A stretch of DNA of 64,000 nucleotides, taken from Thalassotalea atypica (lineage in GTDB: Bacteria > Pseudomonadota > Gammaproteobacteria > Enterobacterales > Alteromonadaceae). The notes beneath the pieces were generated by a model. It was not told where the DNA came from, made no database searches, and saw nothing but the letters and a program-made list of their open reading frames with translations. Numbering within the stretch: position 1 is the stretch's first letter; the number at the start of each line of letters is the position of its first letter. This document shows positions 8,815-18,631 of the stretch, one piece after another. The stretch lies in NCBI RefSeq assembly GCF_030295975.1, contig NZ_AP027364.1:2914001-2978000 (forward strand). Direction: 5' to 3'. Made by a program: the position numbers and the translations under genes.

Positions 8815-10233
8815 ATGAAAGAAAGTGCAAAAATACTCATCGTTGATGATGATGAAGACATCTTGGTAGCTGGGAAACTGCTTTTAAAACGAAAGTTTTC
8901 AGACATAAGTATCTGTAATCGCCCGGATCAAATACCAAAACTTATCGAACATAATAATTATGATGTCATTTTACTGGACATGAATTTTGGTCCCGGTGAA
9001 AGCTCAGGCGAACAAGGGTTTCATTGGCTAAAACAGATATTAGATATTAAGCCAAACAGCATTGTTGTCATGATCACGGCACACGGCGGCGTCGATATAG
9101 CAGTAGAAGCAATGAAACAAGGTGCTACCGACTTTATTGCTAAACCTTGGCAAAATGAAAAAGTTATAGCCACACTCTCAACCGCCGTGCAATTAGGGAA
9201 AACCCGGGTAGAAGCAGAGAAATTAAAAGCCACCAATCAAACATTAGTTCAAGTAAACAATCAGCTAAAGCAACAGGACATCATTGGCCAGTCTGACGCC
9301 ATGTCAAACGTGAATTCGCTTATCTTACGGGCAGCTCCTACTGATGCAAATGTATTGATTTTAGGTGAAAATGGTACAGGGAAAGAGCTAGCAGCACGCG
9401 CCATTCATAAAGAAAGCCTTCGTGCTGAAAATATTTTTATGTCCGTAGATTTAGGCTCTATTTCGGAAACCTTATTTGAAAGTGAACTATTTGGTCACAA
9501 AAAAGGCGCATTTACAGGTGCACAACAAGATAGAGTTGGCAAACTAAAAGCCGCTGACGGGGGAACATTATTCCTTGACGAAATTGGCAACCTACCTTTG
9601 CACCTTCAAGCCAAATTGCTTACTGTATTAGAGCAGCGCTGCATCACACCAGTGGGCTCAAACGAATCTGTCCCTTTTGACGTACGTATTATTGCCGCTA
9701 CCAATGTAACCAAAGCAGCCTTAAATGATGAATCAAGGTTTAGGCAAGATTTGCTGTTCAGGTTAAATACGGTAGAGCTAAATTTGCCGCCTCTGCGAGA
9801 ACGAACCAATGATATAGTGCCGATTGCAGAGCACTACATTGCCTTGTATTGCAAAAAATATAACAAACCCATCAAGACGCTCGCACAAAGTACAGTGCAA
9901 GGGCTTAAACAAGACGCCTGGAAAGGTAATATTAGAGCGCTCAGGCACGCGGTTGAGCGTGCAATCATATTGAGTGAACAAGACACTCTAGAGCTTAGGG
10001 ATTTTCAATTAATGTCTGACAAGGCAGCGCAAGTGACTCCCGGCGAGCCAACGCCCTCCCAACAGACCTCCGATATTGTCGAACGTTCATCAGAATTAAA
10101 TTTAGACACCATTGAAAAACAAGCGATTGCAGCCGCACTAAGAAAACATCGCTACAACATTAGCCATAGCGCTAAAGAGCTTGGTTTAACACGTGCAGCA
10201 CTTTATCGAAGGATGGAAAAACATGGGCTTTAA
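8815..10233 (+). CDS. Sigma-54-dependent response regulator (NtrC family)
   Basis: A 472-residue transcription activator. The receiver domain has the acidic cluster VDDDED and phospho-acceptor Asp55 in VILLDMNF. The AAA+ domain has Walker A GENGTGKE, the GAFTGA loop that contacts sigma-54 and Walker B LFLDEIGNL. A Fis-type helix-turn-helix ends the protein (YNISHSAKELGLTRAALYRR). The ATG at 8815 is used. A GTG at 8776 would read through the palindromic sites and add a leader before the receiver. Its stop overlaps the kinase start by 11 bp. It most likely activates the divergent efflux operon. Confidence 0.94.
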   Translation: MKESAKILIVDDDEDILVAGKLLLKRKFSDISICNRPDQIPKLIEHNNYDVILLDMNFGPGESSGEQGFHWLKQILDIKPNSIVVMITAHGGVDIAVEAMKQGATDFIAKPWQNEKVIATLSTAVQLGKTRVEAEKLKATNQTLVQVNNQLKQQDIIGQSDAMSNVNSLILRAAPTDANVLILGENGTGKELAARAIHKESLRAENIFMSVDLGSISETLFESELFGHKKGAFTGAQQDRVGKLKAADGGTLFLDEIGNLPLHLQAKLLTVLEQRCITPVGSNESVPFDVRIIAATNVTKAALNDESRFRQDLLFRLNTVELNLPPLRERTNDIVPIAEHYIALYCKKYNKPIKTLAQSTVQGLKQDAWKGNIRALRHAVERAIILSEQDTLELRDFQLMSDKAAQVTPGEPTPSQQTSDIVERSSELNLDTIEKQAIAAALRKHRYNISHSAKELGLTRAALYRRMEKHGL

Positions 10234-11575
10234 GAAGTTTTCATTATTGATTGTTATTCGTACCGTTTTAGCCATGGCCTGTATTGTGTTAGTGACGATC
10301 GCCATCACAGCAGAAGGCTACCACACCGCCACCTTATTGCTGATGATTGTATTGATTGCACAGTTTACCGAATTGGTGCGTTTTGTCTCTAAAACCAACG
10401 CTGAACTGGTGCGTTTTTTTGATGCGGCTCGCTACGCTGACTTTTCTCAACGTTTTGATTTATCACAAGTCGGCTCCGGGTTTGAGGAATTAGGCAACGC
10501 CTTTACTGAGATTTTGCACCGCTTGCAAAAAGCAAGGACAAATCAGGAGCAACACATTAGGCATTTAAAGGCAATCGTTGAACACGTGCCAGTCCCTTTA
10601 ATGAGCTTAGCCAATAATGATGAGCTTACTTTGTGGAATAACAGCGCTCGGCGATTATTTGGTGCAAACCCCATCGTAAGGCTATCTGATTTAGCCGGAT
10701 TTGGTCAGCATTTCCCCGAAAAACTAAGCAACATGTCAACGGGTGAGCGCCAGCTGATCCAAATTGAAATAGACGGTCTGCAACATCAATTGAGTGTATC
10801 CGCCACAGAAGTAATTGTTGCCCAGAAACAAGAAATATTATTCAGTCTGCAGGATATCAAGAGTGAACTCATCACGGCTCAGCTTCAAGCCTGGCAAGAC
10901 TTAGTCCGTGTACTCACCCATGAAATAATGAACAGTATCACCCCTGTCGCTTCACTGGCTAAAACGGCGGTCGTTCTAGTCGAAGATGTGCAACAGCAAG
11001 TCATCGACATGCCAACTATAAAAGAGGAATTGAGTGATGTTACTGATGCTGTTCAAACGGTCGCTCGGCGGAGCGATGGTCTGATGAAATTTGTCAGTAG
11101 CTACCGGCAACTTACACGCCTGCCTGAGCCCCATAAAAAAGCAATATTGGTCGCAGACTTATTTGAGCAAGTGACTCAACTAGCTGCAATTGGCTGGTCA
11201 GATAAAAACATTGATATTAAGACAAATGTCACGCCACAAAGTTTAGACATTAATGTCGATCATCATATGCTGGAGCAAGTATTAATAAATATTATCAAAA
11301 ATGCTGAACATGCATTAACAGAGGCTCAAAACGCCGAGATCTCGCTAAACGCTTATATTAATGCGCGCGGACATCCAATTATTGAAATATCAGACAATGG
11401 CCATGGCATGAGTAAAGATGTCGCCAATAATGTTTTTGTCCCATTTTTTACCACAAAACGTGACGGCTCTGGAGTTGGCTTAGCACTTACACGCCAAATC
11501 ATGCTGGCACATGGCGGTCATGTTACATTGCATACAGAGCCTAACCATGGCAGCACGTTTAAGCTGATTTTTTAG
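10223..11575 (+). CDS. Sensor histidine kinase, NtrY-like, partner of the sigma-54 regulator
   Basis: A 450-residue kinase with two closely spaced N-terminal membrane helices (about residues 5-27 and 33-56), so it has almost no periplasmic sensor. A HAMP-like linker, a PAS-like region (LKAIVEHVPVPLMSL), a HisKA motif LTHEIMNSITP and an HATPase domain (ISDNGHGMS, FFTTKRDGSGVGLAL) follow. It probably senses a signal in the membrane or cytoplasm and phosphorylates the regulator encoded just before it. The ATG at 10223 overlaps the regulator stop by 11 bp, indicating translational coupling. An upstream in-frame start at 10193 lies inside the regulator gene and is less likely. Confidence 0.93.
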   Translation: MGFKKFSLLIVIRTVLAMACIVLVTIAITAEGYHTATLLLMIVLIAQFTELVRFVSKTNAELVRFFDAARYADFSQRFDLSQVGSGFEELGNAFTEILHRLQKARTNQEQHIRHLKAIVEHVPVPLMSLANNDELTLWNNSARRLFGANPIVRLSDLAGFGQHFPEKLSNMSTGERQLIQIEIDGLQHQLSVSATEVIVAQKQEILFSLQDIKSELITAQLQAWQDLVRVLTHEIMNSITPVASLAKTAVVLVEDVQQQVIDMPTIKEELSDVTDAVQTVARRSDGLMKFVSSYRQLTRLPEPHKKAILVADLFEQVTQLAAIGWSDKNIDIKTNVTPQSLDINVDHHMLEQVLINIIKNAEHALTEAQNAEISLNAYINARGHPIIEISDNGHGMSKDVANNVFVPFFTTKRDGSGVGLALTRQIMLAHGGHVTLHTEPNHGSTFKLIF

Positions 11576-11692
11576 TATGACAACAAGAATAAAGCTAAAT
11601 CACATTTAGCCACAATTTAGGGTTGTTTTTTCCTGCACCAGCCCCTATCTTGAGTGATATCTAACAATCTGATTTTTGAGTACTTCCGCTAG

Positions 11693-12421
11693 ATGCGTAA
11701 TCCTAGAATTTACATGAACCTCCCGATGGTTCAAGGTGAAACACTGCCTTTATCGGATGATGCCTTTGGCCATGCTGTACGCGTTTTGAGGCTTAAAACT
11801 GGTGATGAAATCACCTTGTTTAATGGCACTAGCGAAGAGTTTTCAGCGACCTTGACTGATGTTGGTAAAAAAAAGGCGAATGTCACGGTCAATACGGTAA
11901 CGGTTATTAACAATGAATCTCCACTGAACATTCATTTAGGCCAAGGTATTTCTCGCGGCGACCGAATGGATTTCACCCTACAAAAATCGGTAGAATTGGG
12001 CGTTCAAACGATCACTCCATTATTCACTGAACGTTGCGGCGTAAAACTCAGTGGCGAGCGTTTGGCCAAGAAAGTTGAACAGTGGCAAAAAATAGTCGTT
12101 AGCGCCTGTGAGCAAAGTGGTCGTTGTATTGTTCCTGAAGTGAAAGCGCCGATAACGATTGATGAATGGCTAGCACAAGAGAGCTCAGCGCTGAAACTCA
12201 ACCTTCACCCTAAAGCTGAACATTCAATAATGACGTTACCGGTTGAGAATAAAAAAGTACGACTTTTGATCGGCCCAGAAGGCGGATTAAGTGATGAAGA
12301 GATAGAAAAAGCATCTCAAGCAAACTTTACAGATGTTTTGCTTGGACCTCGTATATTAAGAACAGAAACAGCAGCCTTAACGGCAATTACCGCATTGCAA
12401 TGTCGCTTTGGCGATCTATAG
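11693..12421 (+). CDS. rsmE: 16S rRNA m3U1498 methyltransferase
   Basis: Methylates N3 of U1498 in 16S rRNA using SAM. The 242-residue product has the N-terminal PUA-like domain (AFGHAVRVLRLKTGDEI) and the C-terminal SPOUT knot with IGPEGGLSDEEIE and LGPRILRTETAALTAI. Its length is normal. It is followed 9 bp later by gshB in the same direction, a common arrangement in gammaproteobacteria. Confidence 0.96.
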   Translation: MRNPRIYMNLPMVQGETLPLSDDAFGHAVRVLRLKTGDEITLFNGTSEEFSATLTDVGKKKANVTVNTVTVINNESPLNIHLGQGISRGDRMDFTLQKSVELGVQTITPLFTERCGVKLSGERLAKKVEQWQKIVVSACEQSGRCIVPEVKAPITIDEWLAQESSALKLNLHPKAEHSIMTLPVENKKVRLLIGPEGGLSDEEIEKASQANFTDVLLGPRILRTETAALTAITALQCRFGDL

Positions 12422-12430
12422 GAATAAGAG

Positions 12431-13384
12431 ATGACAATTAAACTAGGTATAGTGATGGATCCTATTTCACAAGTGAACGTGAAAAAAGATTCTTCCATGG
12501 CGATGATGCTTGAAGCACAATCACGTGGTTACGAAATTTACTACATGGAAATGCAAGATTTATATCTTGAGCAAGGTGAATGTAGAGCCAATACTAGCCG
12601 GGTTAAAGTCTTTAATGATCCAGCACATTGGTATGAACTGTCAGCAGTTCAAGACATTGCAGTGAGTGAACTTGACGTTGTGTTGATGCGAAAAGATCCT
12701 CCGTTTGATACAGAATATATCTACGCGACTTATATGTTAGAACGCGCAGAAGAAGCAGGAACATTAATCGTCAACAAGCCGCAAAGCTTAAGAGACTGCA
12801 ATGAAAAACTATTCACTGCCTGGTTTGCCGATGTGACGCCAAAAACACTCGTCACTAGAAACAGTCACAAGATTCGAGACTTCCACCGTACAAACAAAGA
12901 TGTAATCATCAAACCACTCGATGGTATGGGCGGCTCATCCATTTTCAGAATTAAGCCTGATGACGCCAATGTCGGGGTAATTATTGAAACCTTAACAGCA
13001 CATGGCAGCCAATATGCTATGGTTCAAGAGTACATGCCTGAAATTAAAGACGGTGATAAACGTATTTTGATTGTAGATGGTGAAGTGATGCCCTATTGTC
13101 TCGCACGGATCCCCGCTCAAGGAGAAACTCGTGGAAACTTGGCTGCTGGTGGAACTGGCGTAGCAAGACCACTATCACCCAGTGATCAGCTAGTTGCTGA
13201 AGCAATTGCACCTGAACTTAAAAAGCGTGGATTAATTTTTGTAGGTCTTGATGTTATCGGCGATAAAGTCACTGAAATCAACGTCACGAGCCCAACATGT
13301 ATTAAAGAAATTGAAGCGGCTTACCCAATAAACATCAGTGGAAAATTGATGGACGCCATTGAAGTTCGCATAGGCAAACACTAG
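12431..13384 (+). CDS. gshB: Glutathione synthetase
   Basis: Joins gamma-glutamylcysteine and glycine with ATP to form glutathione. The 317-residue ATP-grasp enzyme shows KPLDGMGGSSIFRIK in the ATP-binding domain, RGNLAAGGTGVAR at the substrate site and INVTSPTCIKEIE at the metal-binding end. It is full length. It sits in the run rsmE-gshB-yqgE-ruvX. Confidence 0.97.
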   Translation: MTIKLGIVMDPISQVNVKKDSSMAMMLEAQSRGYEIYYMEMQDLYLEQGECRANTSRVKVFNDPAHWYELSAVQDIAVSELDVVLMRKDPPFDTEYIYATYMLERAEEAGTLIVNKPQSLRDCNEKLFTAWFADVTPKTLVTRNSHKIRDFHRTNKDVIIKPLDGMGGSSIFRIKPDDANVGVIIETLTAHGSQYAMVQEYMPEIKDGDKRILIVDGEVMPYCLARIPAQGETRGNLAAGGTGVARPLSPSDQLVAEAIAPELKKRGLIFVGLDVIGDKVTEINVTSPTCIKEIEAAYPINISGKLMDAIEVRIGKH

Positions 13385-13429
13385 CGGTTACATCAACATG
13401 TTTAACGTGATGAAATCAAAGAGGTCTGA

Positions 13430-13984
13430 ATGGAAAGTTTAGAGAATCAATTCTTAATTGCAATGCCCGCCATGGGAGACCCGTATTTTCACAAAACGGT
13501 GACCTATATTTGTGAGCATAATGATGAAGGTGCCATGGGATTGATCATCAACCTTCCTGTCAGCATAACGCTGAACGAATTACTCGTCCAAATAGACGAA
13601 GAGAAGGAAAATCATCCAACTCTTGAGCAATTGGTGTTAACTGGCGGACCTGTTTCACCTCAACGTGGTTTCGTGCTTCACAGCCCGCAAGATTGTTGGT
13701 CAAGCTCAATGTCACTTAGTGATGAAGTAATGATCACCACATCAAAAGATATTTTGTTGGCCTTAGGGACCGAACAAGCTCCCGAGAAATATGTTGTCAC
13801 ATTAGGTTACGCTGGATGGGGGCCAGGGCAGTTAGAGCAAGAGATCATTGATAACTCTTGGCTGACGGTGCCTGCTGACAATAACATCATGTTCTGTACG
13901 CCGGTTGAGCAGCGATGGCAAAAAGCGACAGAAAAACTAGGCATTGATTTAGCTCATTTATCAACAGATGTAGGGCATGCTTAG
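13430..13984 (+). CDS. yqgE: YqgE/AlgH family protein
   Basis: A 184-residue cytoplasmic protein of the UPF0301/AlgH family, whose biochemical role is not settled. Typical motifs are [37 protein letters not shown] and [14 protein letters not shown]. The stop TAG shares its last base with the GTG start of ruvX, so the two are translationally coupled. Confidence 0.95.
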   Translation: MESLENQFLIAMPAMGDPYFHKTVTYICEHNDEGAMGLIINLPVSITLNELLVQIDEEKENHPTLEQLVLTGGPVSPQRGFVLHSPQDCWSSSMSLSDEVMITTSKDILLALGTEQAPEKYVVTLGYAGWGPGQLEQEIIDNSWLTVPADNNIMFCTPVEQRWQKATEKLGIDLAHLSTDVGHA

Positions 13985-14430
13985 TGGCAAAAATTAAAGC
14001 AGAACAAGGACAACGAACCATCGTTGGCTTTGACTTTGGCAAAAAGTACATCGGCGTTGCAGTAGGCCAAGAGCTAACTGGTAGCGCAACCCCTCTTGGT
14101 TCAGTAAAAGCCAAAGACGGTATTCCTGATTGGCCATCATTGGAAAAATTTATCAATGAGTGGCAACCACATTTAATTGTTGTTGGTCTACCGCTTAATA
14201 TGGATGGCACCGAGCAACAATTAACTTTGGATGCAAAGAAGTTTGGCAACCGAGTGTTTGGCCGCTTCGGCATACCGCTTGAATTTCAAGACGAACGTTT
14301 AACTACTGCTGATGCCAAAGCTCAGCTTTTTTCACGTGGTGGTTATAAAAACTTAAAGAAAGATAATATTGATGCGGAATCGGCGCGTTTAATTATCGAG
14401 AGTTTCCTTGAACATCAATACGGCGAATAA
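13984..14430 (+). CDS. ruvX: Putative pre-16S rRNA nuclease / Holliday junction resolvase-like YqgF
   Basis: A 148-residue RNase H-fold protein of the YqgF family, implicated in 16S rRNA 5'-end maturation. The catalytic-site motifs are visible: [26 protein letters not shown] and [11 protein letters not shown], with an Asp near the C-terminus ([12 protein letters not shown]). The start is GTG, overlapping the yqgE stop by one base. Confidence 0.95.
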   Translation: MAKIKAEQGQRTIVGFDFGKKYIGVAVGQELTGSATPLGSVKAKDGIPDWPSLEKFINEWQPHLIVVGLPLNMDGTEQQLTLDAKKFGNRVFGRFGIPLEFQDERLTTADAKAQLFSRGGYKNLKKDNIDAESARLIIESFLEHQYGE

Positions 14431-14526
14431 CGCGCAGAGCTTAAGTGCGACGTAGCTCATTTAATCACTCGACTTACCATTAACTCTAAAGGTTAATGTA
14501 TAAGCATGCGGTAACACTAATTAGAC

Positions 14527-15450
14527 ATGTCAATAATTGCCATCATTGCTCCACTCATATTCATTGTATTCATTGGCTTTTGCACTGCAAAAAAGCAATG
14601 GTTAAACCAAGTTCAATTCGATGGTATCAGTAAACTAACCTTCTACGGATTTATTCCTGTTTATCTGTTTTATCACATGTCGCAAGCTGACTTATCCAGT
14701 CAACTCAGCATTAAATTATTTGCAGCGTTCTACTTGCCAGTGCTGCTATGTTATGGCCTTGGTTTTGTCATAAATTACTTTTTCCATCGCGATAAGACAT
14801 CACGCATAGCTACCTCGGCAGTATTTGGTTTAAATGTTAGCTATTCGAACAACATCATTGTCGGATTGCCCGTGTTGCTATTGGCGATTGGAGAGCAATC
14901 TCTTGCAATAATTTTCATTATTGTGACTTTTCATAGCGCAATGTTATTTGGGCTAACAGGGGCATTTTCTGTATCAGGAAATGGTTTTAAATGGAAAGAA
15001 TTTATCATTCAAAATTTGAAAAATCCGCTAATCCTAGGAATTTTATCAGGGTTAGTCTTTAACCTCCTTGGCTTTGAAGTTCCCGCTGCTTTGAAGAACA
15101 GTTTACAATTATTTGGTAAACCCGCCGTTACATTAGCGCTCTTTGTTTTAGGTGCCTCATTGGCAACGTATCAAGTAACCGAAAACAAACGTTTTATCTT
15201 TGTTGCCAGTCTTATTAAGCTATTGATTTTACCCGCATTAGTATATTGTTTTTCACATATACTGCTTAGTCTGCCAGCATTAACGACACAAGTGTTAGTT
15301 ATACTTAGCTCTTGCCCAATCGGAGTCAATGCCTACCTTATTGCTAAAAATTACCAACATCATCAAGAATTGGTAGCCAGTAGTGTCATCGTATCGACAG
15401 TATCATCTGGCGTCACTATTCCGCTTTGGTTAATGTTCTTAAATTTGTGA
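14527..15450 (+). CDS. AEC family transporter (auxin efflux carrier type)
   Basis: A 307-residue inner-membrane carrier with about ten hydrophobic segments covering nearly the whole length. Polar breaks near NVSYSNNIIVGLPV and SSCPIGVNAYLIA match the conserved crossover regions of the AEC/MdcF family. Family members move malate, malonate or other weak acids. The substrate here cannot be told. It stands alone, about 95 bp after ruvX. Confidence 0.85.
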   Translation: MSIIAIIAPLIFIVFIGFCTAKKQWLNQVQFDGISKLTFYGFIPVYLFYHMSQADLSSQLSIKLFAAFYLPVLLCYGLGFVINYFFHRDKTSRIATSAVFGLNVSYSNNIIVGLPVLLLAIGEQSLAIIFIIVTFHSAMLFGLTGAFSVSGNGFKWKEFIIQNLKNPLILGILSGLVFNLLGFEVPAALKNSLQLFGKPAVTLALFVLGASLATYQVTENKRFIFVASLIKLLILPALVYCFSHILLSLPALTTQVLVILSSCPIGVNAYLIAKNYQHHQELVASSVIVSTVSSGVTIPLWLMFLNL

Positions 15451-15556
15451 TTAAACTCAATTAAACAGCAAAACATGTTTGATAAATACATGATATATTT
15501 ATCAAATAAAATTGTTCATGCTTGCAATAGATGATTAAACCAATTATTCAACAACG

Positions 15557-16318
15557 ATGATGATACTCCGCCTCTTCTTTTCCTTATTTATTTTCGGAAT
15601 GACTTTACTTAGTCATGCGGCTTCGCCTAAGTCGATCACACTAGCGACAACTACATGGTGTCCCTATACTTGCGGGGAAAACAAAGACGACATAGGTATT
15701 ATTGGCTCTTATATTAAAGAAGTGTTTGCAACGCTTGGCATTGAGCTTCACATAGAAACCTACCCATGGTCTAGGGCGATCCATATGGCTGAACAACAAC
15801 AAGTTGACGGGCTGTTAACCGCAGCACCGCAAGAAGCGCCAAATTTGCTACTTTCGCGCGTGCCAATCAGTACCTATCAAATGTGCTTTTACACGCAAAA
15901 AGGCAACGAGTGGCAATATTCAACACCACTAAACATAAGCGCCAATAGGTTGGCGATTATTCAAGACTACGGTTATGGTGAACCTGTTGATTCATATGTG
16001 AAAAATGTATCCGGTCTTACACTATTGTCAGGAGACAATAGCACCAAACGATTATTAGATTTATTACTAAAAAGTAGAGTAGATATTATTATTGAAGATC
16101 CTATGGTGCTTAATTGGAATGCCCAAATAAGCCAACGGGATACACAAAAATTAAATCAAGCTGGATGCTTGTCTGAAAATCCATTTTACCTTGCGCTGAC
16201 CCCAACAAATAAGCATAGCAACCTTATAATAAAGATCGATAATGCACTCAAACTACCTGCGTCACAAGCACTGTTGAAAAAGTTATTTCTTCAACAAAAC
16301 TCACGAAAACAGTACTAG
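15557..16318 (+). CDS. Solitary periplasmic solute-binding protein, SBP_bac_3-like
   Basis: A 253-residue protein with a signal peptide (hydrophobic stretch to HAASPKS). The body resembles family 3 amino-acid-type binding proteins: TTTWCPYTCGEN near the N-terminus, then EVFATLGIELHIETYPWSRAI and a lobe-crossing region DLLLKSRVDIIIED. Cys residues in the WCPYTCGE motif could form a disulphide. No permease or ATPase gene is nearby, as is common for this expanded group in Alteromonadales. The ligand is unknown. Confidence 0.8.
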   Translation: MMILRLFFSLFIFGMTLLSHAASPKSITLATTTWCPYTCGENKDDIGIIGSYIKEVFATLGIELHIETYPWSRAIHMAEQQQVDGLLTAAPQEAPNLLLSRVPISTYQMCFYTQKGNEWQYSTPLNISANRLAIIQDYGYGEPVDSYVKNVSGLTLLSGDNSTKRLLDLLLKSRVDIIIEDPMVLNWNAQISQRDTQKLNQAGCLSENPFYLALTPTNKHSNLIIKIDNALKLPASQALLKKLFLQQNSRKQY

Positions 16319-16330
16319 AATTTCCACTAA

Positions 16331-16350
16331 AAAAGCCACAATCAGTGGCT
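16331..16350 (-). terminator. Terminator of the pilT-pilU operon
   Basis: On the minus strand a stem AGCCAC/GTGGCT with a 5-nt loop is followed by a run of six T. It lies about 40 bp after the pilU stop and between convergent genes. Confidence 0.65.
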
Positions 16351-16391
16351 ATTTAAAATACAATATTGAACAAATAATATATCAATAGATG

Positions 16392-17531
16392 CTAGAACAT
16401 GTCTTTGTCTTTGTCATCTTCGAGACCAGCTAAAGTCACGCCTTGTAATCCACCGACACCACCTTGGTCGTTAGATCGCAACTTAATCATTAAACGTAAA
16501 TCGTTTGGTGAATCTGCGTGATGAAGTGCATCAGCATAGTTAATCAGTCCTTGTTCATATAAATCGAATAACGCTCTGTCAAAGGTCTGCATCCCCTGCT
16601 CTCTAGACTTTTCCATCACTTCTTTGATACTGCCAACATCGCCTTTTTTAATCAATTCGCTAATATAAGGAGAGTTCAACAATATCTCGATGGCGGCGAC
16701 ACGTCCGTGACCATCTTTAGTTGGCACCAGCTGCTGTGCAATAATGCCGCGTAAGTTTAAGGCTAAATCAAATTGCAGTTTTTGATGCTGCTCCGCAGGC
16801 ACTAAATGCATAATACGGTCAATGGCTTGGTTTGCGTTGTTCGCGTGCAAGGTGGCAATACATAAATGCCCCGTTTCAGCAAAACTTAAGGCATGTTCCA
16901 TAATCTCTTGTGAACGGATCTCACCGATTAAAATGACATCGGGTGCTTGGCGCAATGAGCTTTTCAATGCCGCGTCAAAGCTTTCTGTATCCAGACCAAC
17001 TTCACGTTGGGTGATCATGGATTTACCGTGTTCATGGACAAATTCTACCGGGTCTTCAATCGTTAGAATGTGACCACGTGCATTCTTATTGCGATAGCCG
17101 ATTAATGCGGCCATTGATGTTGATTTACCCGTACCGGTACCGCCAACGAATAACACTAAACCACGTTTAGACATCACGACATCTTTTAGTATCGGCGGTA
17201 AACCTAAATCATCTGCTTCAGGTATTTCGGTAACGATACGGCGGATAACCATACCGGCCATGTCTCGTTGCCAAAAGGCTGAAACGCGAAATCGTCCAAT
17301 ATCATCAATAGAAATAGCAAAGTTGCATTCTTTTTCATCGTCAAATTGATTTTTCTGCTTCTCATTCATCGCGTCGTGCACTAGTGACAAAGATGCTTCA
17401 GCAGATAAAATATCATTATCTATAGGGTGCAGCTCGCCGTTTATTTTCGCACTAACGGGTAATTTCGCCGTAACAAACATATCTGACGCATCGGCATCCA
17501 CCATTTTTTGTAATAGCTGATGAAAACTCAT
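16392..17531 (-). CDS. pilU: Type IV pilus retraction ATPase PilU
   Basis: A 379-residue PilT/PilU-type AAA motor that assists PilT in pilus retraction at the inner membrane. It has Walker A GGTGTGKST, an Asp box around ILTIEDPVEFVHEH and the Walker B region DVILIGEIRS. Its C-terminal tail is longer than PilT's and ends DDKDKDMF. It lies 24 bp after pilT in the same operon, which supports PilU rather than a second PilT. Confidence 0.94.
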   Translation of the reverse strand: MSFHQLLQKMVDADASDMFVTAKLPVSAKINGELHPIDNDILSAEASLSLVHDAMNEKQKNQFDDEKECNFAISIDDIGRFRVSAFWQRDMAGMVIRRIVTEIPEADDLGLPPILKDVVMSKRGLVLFVGGTGTGKSTSMAALIGYRNKNARGHILTIEDPVEFVHEHGKSMITQREVGLDTESFDAALKSSLRQAPDVILIGEIRSQEIMEHALSFAETGHLCIATLHANNANQAIDRIMHLVPAEQHQKLQFDLALNLRGIIAQQLVPTKDGHGRVAAIEILLNSPYISELIKKGDVGSIKEVMEKSREQGMQTFDRALFDLYEQGLINYADALHHADSPNDLRLMIKLRSNDQGGVGGLQGVTLAGLEDDKDKDMF

Positions 17532-17555
17532 AGTTACTCCTTATTAACGCTAAAA

Positions 17556-18599
17556 TTAAAAGCTAGAAAACTGATTTTTGTCTTGCGCTTTTGACATCGC
17601 GTCTTGGCGGGTAATTAGGCCGCGGTTGACTAGGTTTTGTAAACATTGATCCATGGTTTGCATACCGTGTGACATCCCTGTTTGAATGGCGGAGTACATT
17701 TGGGCTATTTTATCTTCACGAATCAAGTTACGAATGGCGGGTACGCCTATCATTATTTCATGTGCTGCTACGCGACCACCACCGACCTTCTTCACTAAGG
17801 TTTGTGAAATAACGGCACGCAGAGATTCTGATAACATTGAGCGAACCATGGATTTTTCCTCAGCGGGAAAAACATCAATAATACGGTCAATGGTTTTAGG
17901 TGCAGACGTGGTATGCAAGGTACCAAACACTAAATGACCTGTTTCCGCGGCAGTCATAGCAAGGCGAATGGTTTCCAAGTCACGCATTTCACCAACAAGA
18001 ATAACATCGGGATCTTCACGTAAGGCTGAACGAAGTGCGTTACTAAAACTTAACGTATCACGGTGAACTTCACGTTGGTTAATCAAACACATCTTGTTGT
18101 CGTGAACAAATTCAATCGGATCTTCAATGGTTAGAATATGATCATTTTTACTGCTGTTAATGTAATCAACCATGGCGGCCAATGTAGTCGACTTACCTGA
18201 GCCTGTAGGCCCTGTTACTAACACTAAACCACGTGGGGTGTCAGAAATATCACGGAAAATATCAGGACAACCTAAATCATCTAAAGTGAGCACCTTTGAT
18301 GGGATGGTACGAAATACAGCAGCAGGACCACGATTTTGATTAAAAGCATTGACCCTGAATCGCGCTAAATTTGGTACTTCAAACGAGAAATCGACCTCTA
18401 AATTTTCTTCATATTCTTTGCGTTGGCGGTCATTCATAATATCATAGACCAAAGCATTTACGTCTTTTGCATCAAAGGCTGGAATATTGAGTTTACGCAC
18501 ATCACCATCAACACGAATTGACGGCGGTGTGCCTGTCGATAAATGCAAATCAGATGCATTATGATCAACACTAAAAGCTAATAATTCGGTAATATCCAT
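17556..18599 (-). CDS. pilT: Type IV pilus retraction ATPase PilT
   Basis: A 347-residue hexameric motor that depolymerises type IV pili, allowing twitching and DNA uptake. Walker A GPTGSGKST, ILTIEDPIEFVHDNK, Walker B DVILVGEMRD and the C-terminal AIRNLIREDK motif diagnostic of PilT are all present. The gene is divergent from yggS, with only 32 bp between the start codons. Confidence 0.97.
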   Translation of the reverse strand: MDITELLAFSVDHNASDLHLSTGTPPSIRVDGDVRKLNIPAFDAKDVNALVYDIMNDRQRKEYEENLEVDFSFEVPNLARFRVNAFNQNRGPAAVFRTIPSKVLTLDDLGCPDIFRDISDTPRGLVLVTGPTGSGKSTTLAAMVDYINSSKNDHILTIEDPIEFVHDNKMCLINQREVHRDTLSFSNALRSALREDPDVILVGEMRDLETIRLAMTAAETGHLVFGTLHTTSAPKTIDRIIDVFPAEEKSMVRSMLSESLRAVISQTLVKKVGGGRVAAHEIMIGVPAIRNLIREDKIAQMYSAIQTGMSHGMQTMDQCLQNLVNRGLITRQDAMSKAQDKNQFSSF

Positions 18600-18631
18600 T
18601 AGAACCTCTTTCTTGAGTAAGTATTTATTAA

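Noticed and set aside
4035-11575. Efflux module as a horizontally acquired island
   Set aside because: No integrase, tRNA, direct repeats at the ends or clear composition change; it looks like native chromosome.
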